From contig NZ_LFXA01000002.1 in assembly GCF_001187435.1 (NCBI RefSeq), forward strand, positions 372,001 to 436,000: a stretch of 64,000 nucleotides of DNA. The letters are read 5' to 3'. The notes beneath the pieces were generated by a model. That model ran no database searches. It was not told where the DNA came from and saw only the letters and a program-made list of their open reading frames with translations. Origin of the DNA: Streptomyces caatingaensis (GTDB taxonomy: Bacteria; Actinomycetota; Actinomycetes; Streptomycetales; Streptomycetaceae). The position numbers and the translations under genes are program-made. Each line of letters begins with the position of its first letter. The first letter of the stretch is position 1. Shown here one piece after another: positions 7,661-16,252 of this stretch.

Positions 7661-8940
7661 ACGACTCCCTGCACGCCCGGCACCGGGCGGTCATGCCCTC
7701 CTGGCTCGCCCTCTACTACGACGAGCCGCTGGAGATCGTGCGCGGCGAGGGCCGCCACGTATGGGACGCGTCCGGCCGGCGCTACCTCGACTTCTTCGGC
7801 GGCATCCTCACCACCATGACCGCCCACGCCCTCCCCGAGGTCACCAAGGCGGTCTCCGAGCAGGCCGGCCGCATCCTGCACACCTCCACCCTCTACCTCG
7901 ACCGGAACATGGTCGAACTCGCCGAGCGCGTCGCCGCGTCGAGCGGCATCCCCGACGCCCGGGTCTTCTTCACCACCTCCGGCACCGAGGCCAACGACAC
8001 GGCCCTGCTCCTGGCCACCGCCCGCCGCCGCTCCAACCAGGTGCTGGCGATGCGCAACAGCTACCACGGCCGCTCCTTCTCCACCGTCGGGATCACCGGC
8101 AACTCGGCCTGGTCGCCGACGAGCCTGTCCCCGTTGCAGACCCTCTACGTGCACGGCGCCGTCCGCACGCGCGGCCCGTACGCCCACCTCTCCGACGCCG
8201 ACTTCATCGCCGCGAGCGTGCGCGACCTGGAGGACATGCTCGGCCAGGCGCACGGCACCGTCGCCGCGCTGATCGCCGAACCCGTGCAGGGCGTCGGCGG
8301 GTTCACCGCGCCGCCCGACGGCCTCTACGCCGCCTTCCGCGAGGTCCTCGACCGGCACGGCATCCTGTGGATCAGCGACGAGGTCCAGACCGGCTGGGGC
8401 CGCACCGGCGACCACTTCTGGGGCTGGCAGGCCCATGCCGGCAACGGCCCGCCGGACCTCCTCACCTTCGCCAAGGGCCTCGGCAACGGCATGTCCGTCG
8501 GCGGCGTCGTCGCCCGCGCCGAGGTCATGAACTGCCTGGACGCCAACTCCATCTCCACCTTCGGCGGCAGCCCCGTCACCGCGGCCGCCGCCCTCGCCAA
8601 CCTCCGGTACCTCCTGGACCACGACCTCCAGGGCAACGCCCGCCGCGTCGGCGCCCTGCTCGCCGAGCGGCTGCGCGCCGTCGCCGCCGCGCTCCCGGTC
8701 GTCCGCGAGGTCCGCGGCCGCGGCCTGATGATCGGCGTCGAGCTCGCCTCGCCGCGCGCCGCCGCCCGCGCCCTCGAAACCGCCCGCGAACAGGGCCTGT
8801 TGATCGGCAGGGGTGGCCGCGCGGGCGACGCCCTGCGCATCGCCCCGCCGCTCTCGCTCACCGACGACGAGGCCGGGGAGGGCGCCGCGATGCTCGAACG
8901 GGCGCTGCGCGCCGTCGACGCGGAGGAGGCGTCCCCGTGA
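7657..8940 (+). CDS. Class III aminotransferase, probably beta-alanine or beta-aminoisobutyrate specific
   Basis: A 427-residue PLP enzyme. The GTG at 7657 overlaps the nitrilase stop. The PLP lysine lies in TFAKGLGNGMSVGG, the cofactor-binding SGTEAND and SYHGRSF motifs precede it, and ISDEVQTGWGRTG carries the Asp that contacts the pyridine nitrogen. It resembles the alanine-glyoxylate aminotransferase 2 group, whose members also accept beta-alanine and beta-aminoisobutyrate. Between a beta-ureidopropionase and a dihydropyrimidinase it would remove the amino group from beta-alanine, giving malonate semialdehyde. The amino acceptor cannot be told from sequence. Confidence 0.9.
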   Translation: MNDSLHARHRAVMPSWLALYYDEPLEIVRGEGRHVWDASGRRYLDFFGGILTTMTAHALPEVTKAVSEQAGRILHTSTLYLDRNMVELAERVAASSGIPDARVFFTTSGTEANDTALLLATARRRSNQVLAMRNSYHGRSFSTVGITGNSAWSPTSLSPLQTLYVHGAVRTRGPYAHLSDADFIAASVRDLEDMLGQAHGTVAALIAEPVQGVGGFTAPPDGLYAAFREVLDRHGILWISDEVQTGWGRTGDHFWGWQAHAGNGPPDLLTFAKGLGNGMSVGGVVARAEVMNCLDANSISTFGGSPVTAAAALANLRYLLDHDLQGNARRVGALLAERLRAVAAALPVVREVRGRGLMIGVELASPRAAARALETAREQGLLIGRGGRAGDALRIAPPLSLTDDEAGEGAAMLERALRAVDAEEASP

Positions 8941-10322
8941 GCCGCACCCTGATCCGCGGCGGTCTGGTGATCAGCGCGACGGACGAGACGTACGCCGACG
9001 TCCTGATCGAGGACGGCCGGGTGGCGGCCCTGGCCGCGCCGGACTTCGCCCACGGCTGGACGGCGGACCGGACCATCGACGCCACCGGCAAGTACGTCCT
9101 CCCGGGCGGCGTCGATGCCCACACCCACTTCGACTTCCCCTTCGGCGGCACCGCCTCCTCGGACGACTTCGCGACCGGCACCCGCGCCGCCGCCTGGGGC
9201 GGCACCACCACCGTCGTCGACTTCGCCGTGCAGCCGCGCGGGGGCGCCCTGCGCGAGGGGCTGGACGCCTGGCACGCGAAGGCCGAGGGCAAGTGCGCCG
9301 TCGACTACGCCTTCCACATGATCCTCTCCGACGTGACCGAGGCGTCGCTGAAGGAGATGGACCGGGTCGTGGGGGAGGGGGTGACCTCCTTCAAACTCTT
9401 CATGGCCTACCCGGGCGTCTTCTACAGCGACGACGGCCGGATCCTGCGCGCGATGCAACGGGCCGCCGGCAACGGCTCGTTGGTCATGATGCACGCGGAG
9501 AACGGCCCCGCCATCGACGTCCTCGTCGAACAGGCCCTCGCCGCCGGCCGCACCGACCCCCGGTACCACGGCGAGGTGCGCCGGGCGCTGCTGGAGGCCG
9601 AGGCCACCCACCGGGCGATCCGGCTCTCCCAGGTCGCCGGCAGCCCGCTCTACGTCGTGCACGTCTCCGCGCGGGAGGCCGTCGCCGAGCTCGCCCGCGC
9701 CCGGGACGAGGGGCTCCCGGTCTTCGGCGAGACCTGCCCGCAGTACCTCTACCTCTCCACCGACAACCTCGCCGAACCCGGCTTCGAGGGCGCCAAGTAC
9801 GTCTGCTCCACGCCGCTTCGGCCCCGCGAGCACCAGGCGGCGCTGTGGCGCGCGCTGCGCACCGACGACCTCCAGGTCGTCTCCACCGACCACTGCCCGT
9901 TCTGCTTCGCGGGCCAGAAGGAGCTCGGCCGGGGCGACTTCTCGAAGATCCCCAACGGGCTGCCCGGCGTGGAGAACCGGATGGACCTCCTCCATCAGGC
10001 GGTGGTCGACGGGCACCTCTCCCGGCGCCGCTGGATCGACATCGCCTGTGCCGCCCCGGCGCGGATGTTCGGCCTCGCCCCGCGCAAGGGGACGCTCGCG
10101 CCGGGCGCCGACGCGGACGTCGTCGTCTACGACCCGCGGGCGGAGCAGACCCTCTCCGCGGCCACGCACCACATGAACGTCGACTACTCGGCGTACGAGG
10201 GCAAGCGGATCACCGGCCGGGTGGAGACCGTCCTCTCGCGCGGCGAACTCGTCCTCCACCGCGGCGAGTTCACCGGACGCCCCGGCCACGGCCGCTACGT
10301 GCCCCGCGCCACCTTCTCCTGA
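8937..10322 (+). CDS. hydA: Dihydropyrimidinase (D-hydantoinase)
   Basis: A 461-residue amidohydrolase that opens the ring of dihydrouracil, dihydrothymine or 5-substituted hydantoins. GTG at 8937 overlaps the aminotransferase stop (GTGA) and follows GGAGGAGG. The binuclear metal site is complete: DAHTHFD, carboxylated Lys in TSFKLFMAY, His in MMHAEN and VVHVSAREA, and Asp in STDHCPF. The GLPGVENRMDLLH stretch is a family hallmark. It supplies the N-carbamoyl amino acid for the nitrilase-family enzyme encoded two genes upstream. Confidence 0.96.
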   Translation: MSRTLIRGGLVISATDETYADVLIEDGRVAALAAPDFAHGWTADRTIDATGKYVLPGGVDAHTHFDFPFGGTASSDDFATGTRAAAWGGTTTVVDFAVQPRGGALREGLDAWHAKAEGKCAVDYAFHMILSDVTEASLKEMDRVVGEGVTSFKLFMAYPGVFYSDDGRILRAMQRAAGNGSLVMMHAENGPAIDVLVEQALAAGRTDPRYHGEVRRALLEAEATHRAIRLSQVAGSPLYVVHVSAREAVAELARARDEGLPVFGETCPQYLYLSTDNLAEPGFEGAKYVCSTPLRPREHQAALWRALRTDDLQVVSTDHCPFCFAGQKELGRGDFSKIPNGLPGVENRMDLLHQAVVDGHLSRRRWIDIACAAPARMFGLAPRKGTLAPGADADVVVYDPRAEQTLSAATHHMNVDYSAYEGKRITGRVETVLSRGELVLHRGEFTGRPGHGRYVPRATFS

Positions 10323-10340
10323 CCCCTGAGGAGCCCTCCC

Positions 10341-11339
10341 TTGGACTTCGGCCTCGTCCTGCAGACCGACCCGCCCGCCTCCGCCGTGGTGGAGCTGATG
10401 CGCCGCGCGGAGCGGCGCGGCTTCCGCTACGGCTGGACCTTCGACTCCGCCGTGCTGTGGCAGGAGCCGTTCGTGATCCACAGCCGCGTCCTGGACCACA
10501 CGGAGCGGCTCGTCGTCGGCCCCATGGTCACCAACCCGACCACCCGCGCGCCGGAGGTCACGGCCTCCACCTTCGCCACCCTCAACGACATGTACGGCAA
10601 CCGCACCGTCTGCGGCATCGGCCGCGGCGACTCCGCGATGCGCGTCGCCGGCCGCCGCCCCAACACCCTCGCCGTCCTCCGCGACTCCGTCCGCGTTATC
10701 CGCGACCTCGCGGAGGGCAGGGAGGCGGACGTCGGCGGCACGGTCCTGCGCCTGCCGTGGGTGCGCGACGGCCGGCTGCCGGTGTGGGTGGCGGCGTACG
10801 GGCCGAAGGCCCTCGCCCTGGCCGGGGAGGAGGCGGACGGCTTCATCCTCCAGCTCGCCGACCCCTTCCTGACGGAGTGGATGATCCGCGCCGTCCGCGA
10901 GGCCGCGGCCGCGGCGGGCCGCGACCCGTCGTCCGTGACGATCTGCGTCGCCGCCCCGGCGTACGTCGGGGACGACCTGGCGCACGCGCGCGAGCAGTGC
11001 CGCTGGTTCGGGGGCATGGTCGGCAATCATGTGGCCGACCTGGTCGCCCGCTACGGTGCGCACTCCGCCGCCGTGCCGGAGGAACTGACGGCGTACGTCG
11101 AGAAGCGGCAGGACTACGACTACAGCCACCACGGCCGGGCCGGGAACCCCTCCACGGACTTCGTCCCCGACGAGATCGTCGACCGCTTCTGCCTGCTGGG
11201 CCCGGTCGAGGCCCACGTGGAGAAGCTGGAGCGGCTGCGGGCGCTGGGGGTGGACCAGTTCGCGGTGTACGCGATGCACGACGCGCGGGAGGCGGTGATC
11301 GACGCGTATGGGGAGCAGGTGATTCCGGTTCTGGGGTAG
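10341..11339 (+). CDS. F420-dependent luciferase-like oxidoreductase, last gene of the pyrimidine operon
   Basis: A 332-residue TIM-barrel protein of the bacterial luciferase-like (LLM) superfamily, in the F420-binding subgroup often annotated as TIGR03842. TTG at 10341 is supported by GAGGAG nine bases upstream and by homology starting at MDFGLVLQTD. Features of the group include VVGPMVTNPTTRAPEVTAST, YGNRTVCGIGRGDSA and WVAAYGPKALALAG. It is the only redox enzyme in an operon that otherwise performs steps two to four of reductive pyrimidine breakdown, and no flavin/iron-sulphur dihydropyrimidine dehydrogenase is encoded nearby. It may therefore reduce uracil or thymine with F420H2; that is inference. 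Confidence 0.88.
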   Translation: MDFGLVLQTDPPASAVVELMRRAERRGFRYGWTFDSAVLWQEPFVIHSRVLDHTERLVVGPMVTNPTTRAPEVTASTFATLNDMYGNRTVCGIGRGDSAMRVAGRRPNTLAVLRDSVRVIRDLAEGREADVGGTVLRLPWVRDGRLPVWVAAYGPKALALAGEEADGFILQLADPFLTEWMIRAVREAAAAAGRDPSSVTICVAAPAYVGDDLAHAREQCRWFGGMVGNHVADLVARYGAHSAAVPEELTAYVEKRQDYDYSHHGRAGNPSTDFVPDEIVDRFCLLGPVEAHVEKLERLRALGVDQFAVYAMHDAREAVIDAYGEQVIPVLG

Positions 11340-11410
11340 GCGGACCACCTCCTACCCACCAGTAAGGTGATCTCGAAACGATGGATCACCACAGAACAGG
11401 AACACCGCCC

Positions 11411-12316
11411 GTGCGTGCGAACGCCCGCCTCTCCGCAGCCACTTGCGCCGCCCTCCTCCTCACCCTCGGCCTCGCCGGAACCGCGGCCGCCGCCCCGGCG
11501 GCGACCGCCGGCACCGTCACCGACGGCGGCGTCGGCGCCATCAAGGGACCGGAAGACCTCAAGCTCGGCGACGGCGGCGCCCTCTGCGTCTTCAGCGAGC
11601 GCCAGCAGCCCGCCGACGTCAAGGGCATCGTCAAGCAGATCGCGCAGCAGAAGATCAAGCACCCCACGAAGGCCGTCGGCGACATCGCCGCCGAGATCAT
11701 GGGCAGCGGCGACCTGGGCCACTCCTGGACCGTCTACACCGCGCCCGACGGGAAGACCGTGGGCACCTACTCCTTCCAGTCCCCCTGGGACGGCCTCGCC
11801 TACACCCCCGAGTTCTGGACGGAGAGCTCGTTCCCCGGCGGCCTGGCCGTCGACTACCCCGACGACTGGGGCAACGACGCCCACGGCGACGCGGCCGACA
11901 AGTTCGGCCGCGGCACCCCCGCCGACCACCTGAAGTCCATCGGCTCCGCCACCGAGGACCACCCCACCAAGACCCGCACCGGCCGCTGCAAGCCGGTCAC
12001 CGAGCAGGGCCGCAAGGCGTTCTTCGCCTTCGTCGACTCCCAGCGCGGCAAGGCGTACGCCCCCGACCAGAACTGCACCAACTTCGCGGGCCGCGCCTGG
12101 GAGACCGCCACCGGCGAGCACCTCGACTGGCAGGTCGAGCCGCACCTCACCCCGTTCCCCGGCGTCGAGAAGACCCTCTCCGAGCAGATCTTCAAGGCCA
12201 TCACCGGCCACGACGGCAAGATCGGCGACCCGGGCACCCTGGGCGCCGCCATCCTCAGGGCCAACGGCGGCAGCAAGGACGGCGACGTCCACAAGGAGGT
12301 CGCGCTCGACCACTGA
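11411..12316 (+). CDS. Secreted protein with papain-like His/Cys motifs, function unknown
   Basis: About 301 residues with a clear signal peptide (LSAATCAALLLTLGLAGTAAAA). GTG at 11411 gives a normal-length leader and has AGGA nine bases upstream; the in-frame ATG at 11381 is an alternative. The mature part has a conserved-looking GHSWTVYTAPDG with His, and much later QNCTNFAGRAWETATG with Cys. A His early and an NC-x-xF motif late is the order seen in circularly permuted papain-like folds (Lnb N-terminal/DUF4105 and PPPDE groups), so it may be a thiol hydrolase acting outside the cell. Only three Cys remain after leader cleavage. It stands alone between a plus-strand operon and a convergent gene. 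Confidence 0.7.
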   Translation: MRANARLSAATCAALLLTLGLAGTAAAAPAATAGTVTDGGVGAIKGPEDLKLGDGGALCVFSERQQPADVKGIVKQIAQQKIKHPTKAVGDIAAEIMGSGDLGHSWTVYTAPDGKTVGTYSFQSPWDGLAYTPEFWTESSFPGGLAVDYPDDWGNDAHGDAADKFGRGTPADHLKSIGSATEDHPTKTRTGRCKPVTEQGRKAFFAFVDSQRGKAYAPDQNCTNFAGRAWETATGEHLDWQVEPHLTPFPGVEKTLSEQIFKAITGHDGKIGDPGTLGAAILRANGGSKDGDVHKEVALDH

Positions 12317-12327
12317 GGCCGGCGCGC

Positions 12328-12361
12328 GGACCGCGCGCGGGCTACGGAACGCGCGCGGTCC
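12328..12361. terminator. Bidirectional hairpin between convergent genes
   Basis: A perfect 12-bp inverted repeat (GGACCGCGCGCG and CGCGCGCGGTCC) with a 10-base loop starts 12 bp after the secreted-protein stop and covers the stop codon of the lipoate-ligase gene. It has no U-run, as usual in this group of bacteria. Confidence 0.6.
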
Positions 12362-13397
12362 ACTCCGGCGAGGAGAACTTGGTGCGGGCCAGCCCCTCGG
12401 CGCGGGCCAGCTCCTCCGGGGTGACGGAGCCCTCCGTCAGGCCGTAGCGGCCGCGGAAGGAATCGATCATCTTGGCGATGACGGCGTCCCGCGGGAGGCC
12501 GGTCTGGCGGCGCAGCGGGTCGACGCGCTTCTTGGCGGACGTCGTGCCCTTGTCGGAGAGCTTCTCGCGGCCGATGCGGAGGACGTCGAGCATCTTCGCG
12601 GCGTCGATGTCGTAGGCCATGGTCACGTGGTGGAGGACGGCGCCGTTCCCGGAGACGACCCGCTTCTGGGCGGCGCCGGCGATCTTCCCGGCGTCGGTGG
12701 CGATGTCGTTGAGGGGCTGGTACCAGGCCTTGACGCCCATGGTCTCCAGGGCGCCGAGCACCCAGTCGTCGAGGTACTTGTAGCTGTCGGCGAAGGAGAG
12801 GCCCTGGACGAGGGCGTCGGGGACGCAGAGGGAGTAGGTGATGGTGTTGCCGGGTTCGATGAACATCGCCCCGCCGCCCGAGACGCGGCGTACGACCGTG
12901 ATGCCGTGTCTGGCCGCCCCCTCCGGGTCCACCTCGTTGCGCAGCGACTGGAAGCTGCCGATCACCACGGCCGGGGAGCCCCACTCCCAGACCCGCAGCG
13001 TCGGCGGGCGCCGGCCCGCCGCAACCTCGGCCGTCAGCACCTCGTCGAGGGCCATGTGCAGTTCCGGGGCCTGCGGGCCGTCGTGGACGAGCTGCCAGTC
13101 GTAGTCCGTCCAGTCCGTGGCCTGCGCCAGCGCGCGGCGGACGGCGACGCCCACCGCCTCCGAGGTGAAGCCGAACAGCACCGCGCCCTCCGGCAGCGCC
13201 GCGTCGATCCGGGCCGCGAGCTGCGGGGCGGGCAGGTCGGCGGGAGCGCCCTCCAGCGCGCGGTCGATGTCCAGGAGCGCCTCGTCCGGCTCCAGGAAGA
13301 AGTCGCCGGCGACGCGGACGTCGCGCAGCACCCCCTCGCGGACCTCCAGGTCCACGACGACGAGCTTGCCGCCCGGCACCTTGTACTCACCGTGCAC
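12342..13397 (-). CDS. Lipoate-protein ligase A family protein with accessory domain at the N-terminus
   Basis: A 351-residue cytoplasmic protein. GTG at 13397 is preceded by GGAGGA six bases away. Residues 1-90 (EYKVPGGKLVVVDLEV, GDFFLEPDEAL) resemble the small accessory domain that in E. coli LplA lies at the C-terminus. From about residue 105 comes the catalytic lipoate/biotin ligase domain with LRVWEWGSPAVVIGSFQ, the adenylate-binding RRVSGGGAMFIEPGN and the active-site Lys in GKIAGAAQKR. It should attach lipoate or octanoate to E2 or GcvH domains. Domain order is swapped relative to E. coli LplA. It is divergent from the following gamma-glutamyltransferase gene. Confidence 0.85.
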   Translation of the reverse strand: MHGEYKVPGGKLVVVDLEVREGVLRDVRVAGDFFLEPDEALLDIDRALEGAPADLPAPQLAARIDAALPEGAVLFGFTSEAVGVAVRRALAQATDWTDYDWQLVHDGPQAPELHMALDEVLTAEVAAGRRPPTLRVWEWGSPAVVIGSFQSLRNEVDPEGAARHGITVVRRVSGGGAMFIEPGNTITYSLCVPDALVQGLSFADSYKYLDDWVLGALETMGVKAWYQPLNDIATDAGKIAGAAQKRVVSGNGAVLHHVTMAYDIDAAKMLDVLRIGREKLSDKGTTSAKKRVDPLRRQTGLPRDAVIAKMIDSFRGRYGLTEGSVTPEELARAEGLARTKFSSPEWTARVP

Positions 13398-13578
13398 GAC
13401 GCATCCTCCGGTCTTCTCCTCCGGCCGGCCGACGGGCCGGCGACGCCCTCCACCGTAACCGGGGCGCGGGACGGCGGACGGCCGAGGGCGGAGCAGGTGG
13501 CGCGGCGGTGGCCGAACCGCCGCGCCCCGGTGCCGGGTTGGTCTTGCGCACCGCCGCGCGATCTGCGTTCCTGGACGC

Positions 13579-15303
13579 GTGTTCACCACGCGTCCCACCC
13601 TTCGCGGAACCTTCGGCATGGTCTCGTCCACCCACTGGCTCGCCTCGCAGTCGGCGATGGCCGTGCTGGAGGGCGGGGGCAACGCGTTCGACGCCGCCGT
13701 GGCCGGCGCGTTCGTGCTGCACGTCGTCGAGCCGCACCTCAACGGGCCCGCGGGGGAGGTGCCGATCATCCTGGCGCCCGCCGGCGGGCCCGTGCGGGTG
13801 CTGTGCGGGCAGGGGCCCGCGCCGGGCGGGGCGAGCATCGCGCACTACACCGGGCTCGGGCTGGACCTCGTCCCCGGCACCGGGCCGCTCGCGGCCGCCG
13901 TGCCCGGGGCGTTCGACGCGTGGATGCTGCTGCTGCGCGACCACGGGACGCGGTCGCTCGCGCAGGTGCTGGAGTACGCCATCGGGTACGCCGAGCACGG
14001 GCACCCGGCCGTCGAGGGGTTCGCCGCGGCCGTCGGGACGGTGCGGGAGCTGTTCGCCACCGAGTGGACGACGTCCGGCGAGGTGTATCTGCCGGTCCCG
14101 AAGCCAGGGCGGCCCTTCCGCAACCCCGCCCTCGCCGCCACCTGGCGCCGCCTGATCGCCGAGGCGGCCGTCGGCGCGGACCGCGAGGCCCGCATCGACG
14201 CCGCGCGCCGCGTCTGGCGCGAGGGCTTCGTCGCCGACGCGCTCCTGCGCGCCGCCGCGCGCCCCACGCTCGACATGACGGGCGAGCGGCACACCGGCAC
14301 CCTCTCCGGGGACGACCTCGCGGCCTGGCGGGCCGGCTACGAGGACCCGGTCACCCACGACCGGGACGGCTGGACGCTGTGCAAGCCAGGACCCTGGTCC
14401 CAGGGCCCGGTGCTCGCGCAGCAGCTCGCCCTGCTGCCCGACCTCCCGCCGCGCGGCACCCCCGAGTACCTCCACACCCTCGTCGAGGCCGGCAAGCTCG
14501 CCATGGCCGACCGCGAGGCGTGGTACGGCGACGCCGCCGACGTGCCGCTGTCGGACCTGCTGTCCGAGGAGTACAACGCGGCGCGGCGCCGGCTGATCGG
14601 CGCCACCGCCTCGTACGACCTGCGCCCCGGCGGCCCGGGCGGGCGCGTGCCCCGCCTGCCCCGGTACGCCACGGCCCCCGACCGGCCGCAGGTGCTGCCC
14701 GGCGTGGCCGTGCCGGTGCTCGGCGACACCTGCCACATCGACGTCGTCGACCGCCGGGGCAACATGGTCTCCGCGACGCCCAGCGGCGGCTGGCTGCAGT
14801 CCAACCCCGTCGTCCCCGAGCTCGGCTTCCCGCTCGGCACCCGGCTCCAGATGGCCTGGCTGGAGCCCGGGCTCCCCAACTCCCTCACGCCCGGGCGGCG
14901 TCCGCGCACCACCCTCAGCCCGTCCCTGGCCCTGCGCGGCGGCGAACCCGTCATGGCCTTCGGCACGCCCGGCGGCGACCAGCAGGACCAGTGGCAGCTG
15001 CCGTTCTTCCTGGCCGTCGCCGCCGGGGAGGACCTCCAGGCGGCCGTCGACGCGCCCACCTGGCACCAGGAGAGCTTCCCCGGCTCCTTCCACCCGCGCG
15101 TGATGTCGCCCGGCGCCGTCACCGTCGAGTGGCGCGTGGGCGAGGACGTCGTACGCGAGCTGCGCCGGCGCGGGCACCGCGTGACCGTGGACGGGGCCTG
15201 GTCGCTGGGGCGCCTGTGCGCGGTGGCGCGCGACCCGGAGACGGGCGTGCTGTCGGCCGCCGCCAACCCGCGCGGCATGCAGGGCTACGCGGTGGGCCGC
15301 TGA
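13579..15303 (+). CDS. Gamma-glutamyltransferase family protein, cytoplasmic type
   Basis: A 574-residue Ntn-hydrolase homologue without a signal peptide, of the YwrD-like branch. Start GTG at 13579. The N-terminal GGNAFDAAVAGAFVLHV matches the family. At the processing site it has GDTCHIDVVDRRGNMVS with Thr384 as the presumed nucleophile; the position usually held by Thr/His in TTH is Cys/His here. The C-terminal MAFGTPGGDQQDQW replaces the GSPGG-x-TI motif of true transpeptidases. Substrate is thus uncertain; some relatives process cephalosporin side chains or gamma-glutamyl amides. It differs strongly from the secreted enzyme at 4193. Confidence 0.88.
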   Translation: MFTTRPTLRGTFGMVSSTHWLASQSAMAVLEGGGNAFDAAVAGAFVLHVVEPHLNGPAGEVPIILAPAGGPVRVLCGQGPAPGGASIAHYTGLGLDLVPGTGPLAAAVPGAFDAWMLLLRDHGTRSLAQVLEYAIGYAEHGHPAVEGFAAAVGTVRELFATEWTTSGEVYLPVPKPGRPFRNPALAATWRRLIAEAAVGADREARIDAARRVWREGFVADALLRAAARPTLDMTGERHTGTLSGDDLAAWRAGYEDPVTHDRDGWTLCKPGPWSQGPVLAQQLALLPDLPPRGTPEYLHTLVEAGKLAMADREAWYGDAADVPLSDLLSEEYNAARRRLIGATASYDLRPGGPGGRVPRLPRYATAPDRPQVLPGVAVPVLGDTCHIDVVDRRGNMVSATPSGGWLQSNPVVPELGFPLGTRLQMAWLEPGLPNSLTPGRRPRTTLSPSLALRGGEPVMAFGTPGGDQQDQWQLPFFLAVAAGEDLQAAVDAPTWHQESFPGSFHPRVMSPGAVTVEWRVGEDVVRELRRRGHRVTVDGAWSLGRLCAVARDPETGVLSAAANPRGMQGYAVGR

Positions 15304-15381
15304 GCCGGGCGTTCACCGCCCGTACGCGGTGAGGCCATTCTCACGCCCCCGACTGTCGGTGGGCCGTGGTTCGATGGCCAT

Positions 15382-16203
15382 ATGATCGAAGACTTTCTCG
15401 CAGGTGACCTGACCGCCGTCGACGAGGCGCTCCGCAAGGCGGCCGCCGCCGAGATCATGCCGCGCTTCCGGCAGCTCGCCGCGCACGAGATCGTCGAGAA
15501 GAACGGCCCGCACGACCTGGTCACGGTCGCCGACCGGCTGGCCGAGCAGCATCTGACGGCCTCGCTCACGGCCCTGCTGCCCGGCTCCCGGGTGGTCGGC
15601 GAGGAGGCGGTGCACGCCGACCCGTCCGTCCTGGAGGCGCTGCGCGGCGACGACCCGGTGTGGATCGTGGACCCGGTGGACGGCACCCGGCAGTTCGTCC
15701 ACGGCGACCCCGGCTTCGCGACGCTGGTCTGCCTGGCGCACCGCGGCGAGCTGCTGGCGTCCTGGACGTACGCGCCGGCCCTGGAGCGGATGGCGACCGC
15801 GGTGCGGGGCGGGGGCGCCCGGCTGGACGGCGTCCCGATGCGGTCCGGATCGCCCGAGCCCGGGCGGGAGTTGACGGTGGCCATCTCCCACTTCGACTTC
15901 ACCACCGACGAGGAGAAGCGTGTGCTCGGCCGGCTGGGCACGCACGGGGTGGCCCCGCGCCCCTGCGGCTCGGCGGGGCTGGAGTATCTGAACGTGGCGC
16001 GCGGGGCGCTGGACGCGACCGCCTTCTCGTGGGAGAACCCCTGGGACCACGCCGCGGGGCTGCTGCTCGTCGCGGAGGCGGGCGGGGCGAGCGGGACGGT
16101 GGCGGGCGAGCCGTTCCGGATCGCCGGGGGCAACGCGATGCCGTTCGCCTCGGCGCGGGACGCCGCGACCCTCCGGCATATCCTGGCCCTGCTGGCGTCC
16201 TGA
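15382..16203 (+). CDS. Inositol-monophosphatase-family sugar phosphatase
   Basis: A 273-residue Mg-dependent phosphatase of the IMPase/FBPase superfamily. All metal-binding motifs are in order: [24 protein letters not shown] and [19 protein letters not shown]. The substrate could be inositol phosphate, histidinol phosphate or another small phosphate ester; the sequence does not decide. ATG at 15382. It may be co-transcribed with the flavoprotein gene that begins 49 bp after its stop. Confidence 0.88.
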   Translation: MIEDFLAGDLTAVDEALRKAAAAEIMPRFRQLAAHEIVEKNGPHDLVTVADRLAEQHLTASLTALLPGSRVVGEEAVHADPSVLEALRGDDPVWIVDPVDGTRQFVHGDPGFATLVCLAHRGELLASWTYAPALERMATAVRGGGARLDGVPMRSGSPEPGRELTVAISHFDFTTDEEKRVLGRLGTHGVAPRPCGSAGLEYLNVARGALDATAFSWENPWDHAAGLLLVAEAGGASGTVAGEPFRIAGGNAMPFASARDAATLRHILALLAS

Positions 16204-16252
16204 TCAAGATCCCCGTGCCACGGGATCTCCGTTCTGCGAGGGGAGCGCGTCC

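Noticed and set aside
8325..11348. 1007-codon minus-strand open frame opposite the pyrimidine operon
   Set aside because: No recognisable domain and wholly antisense to three well-supported genes.
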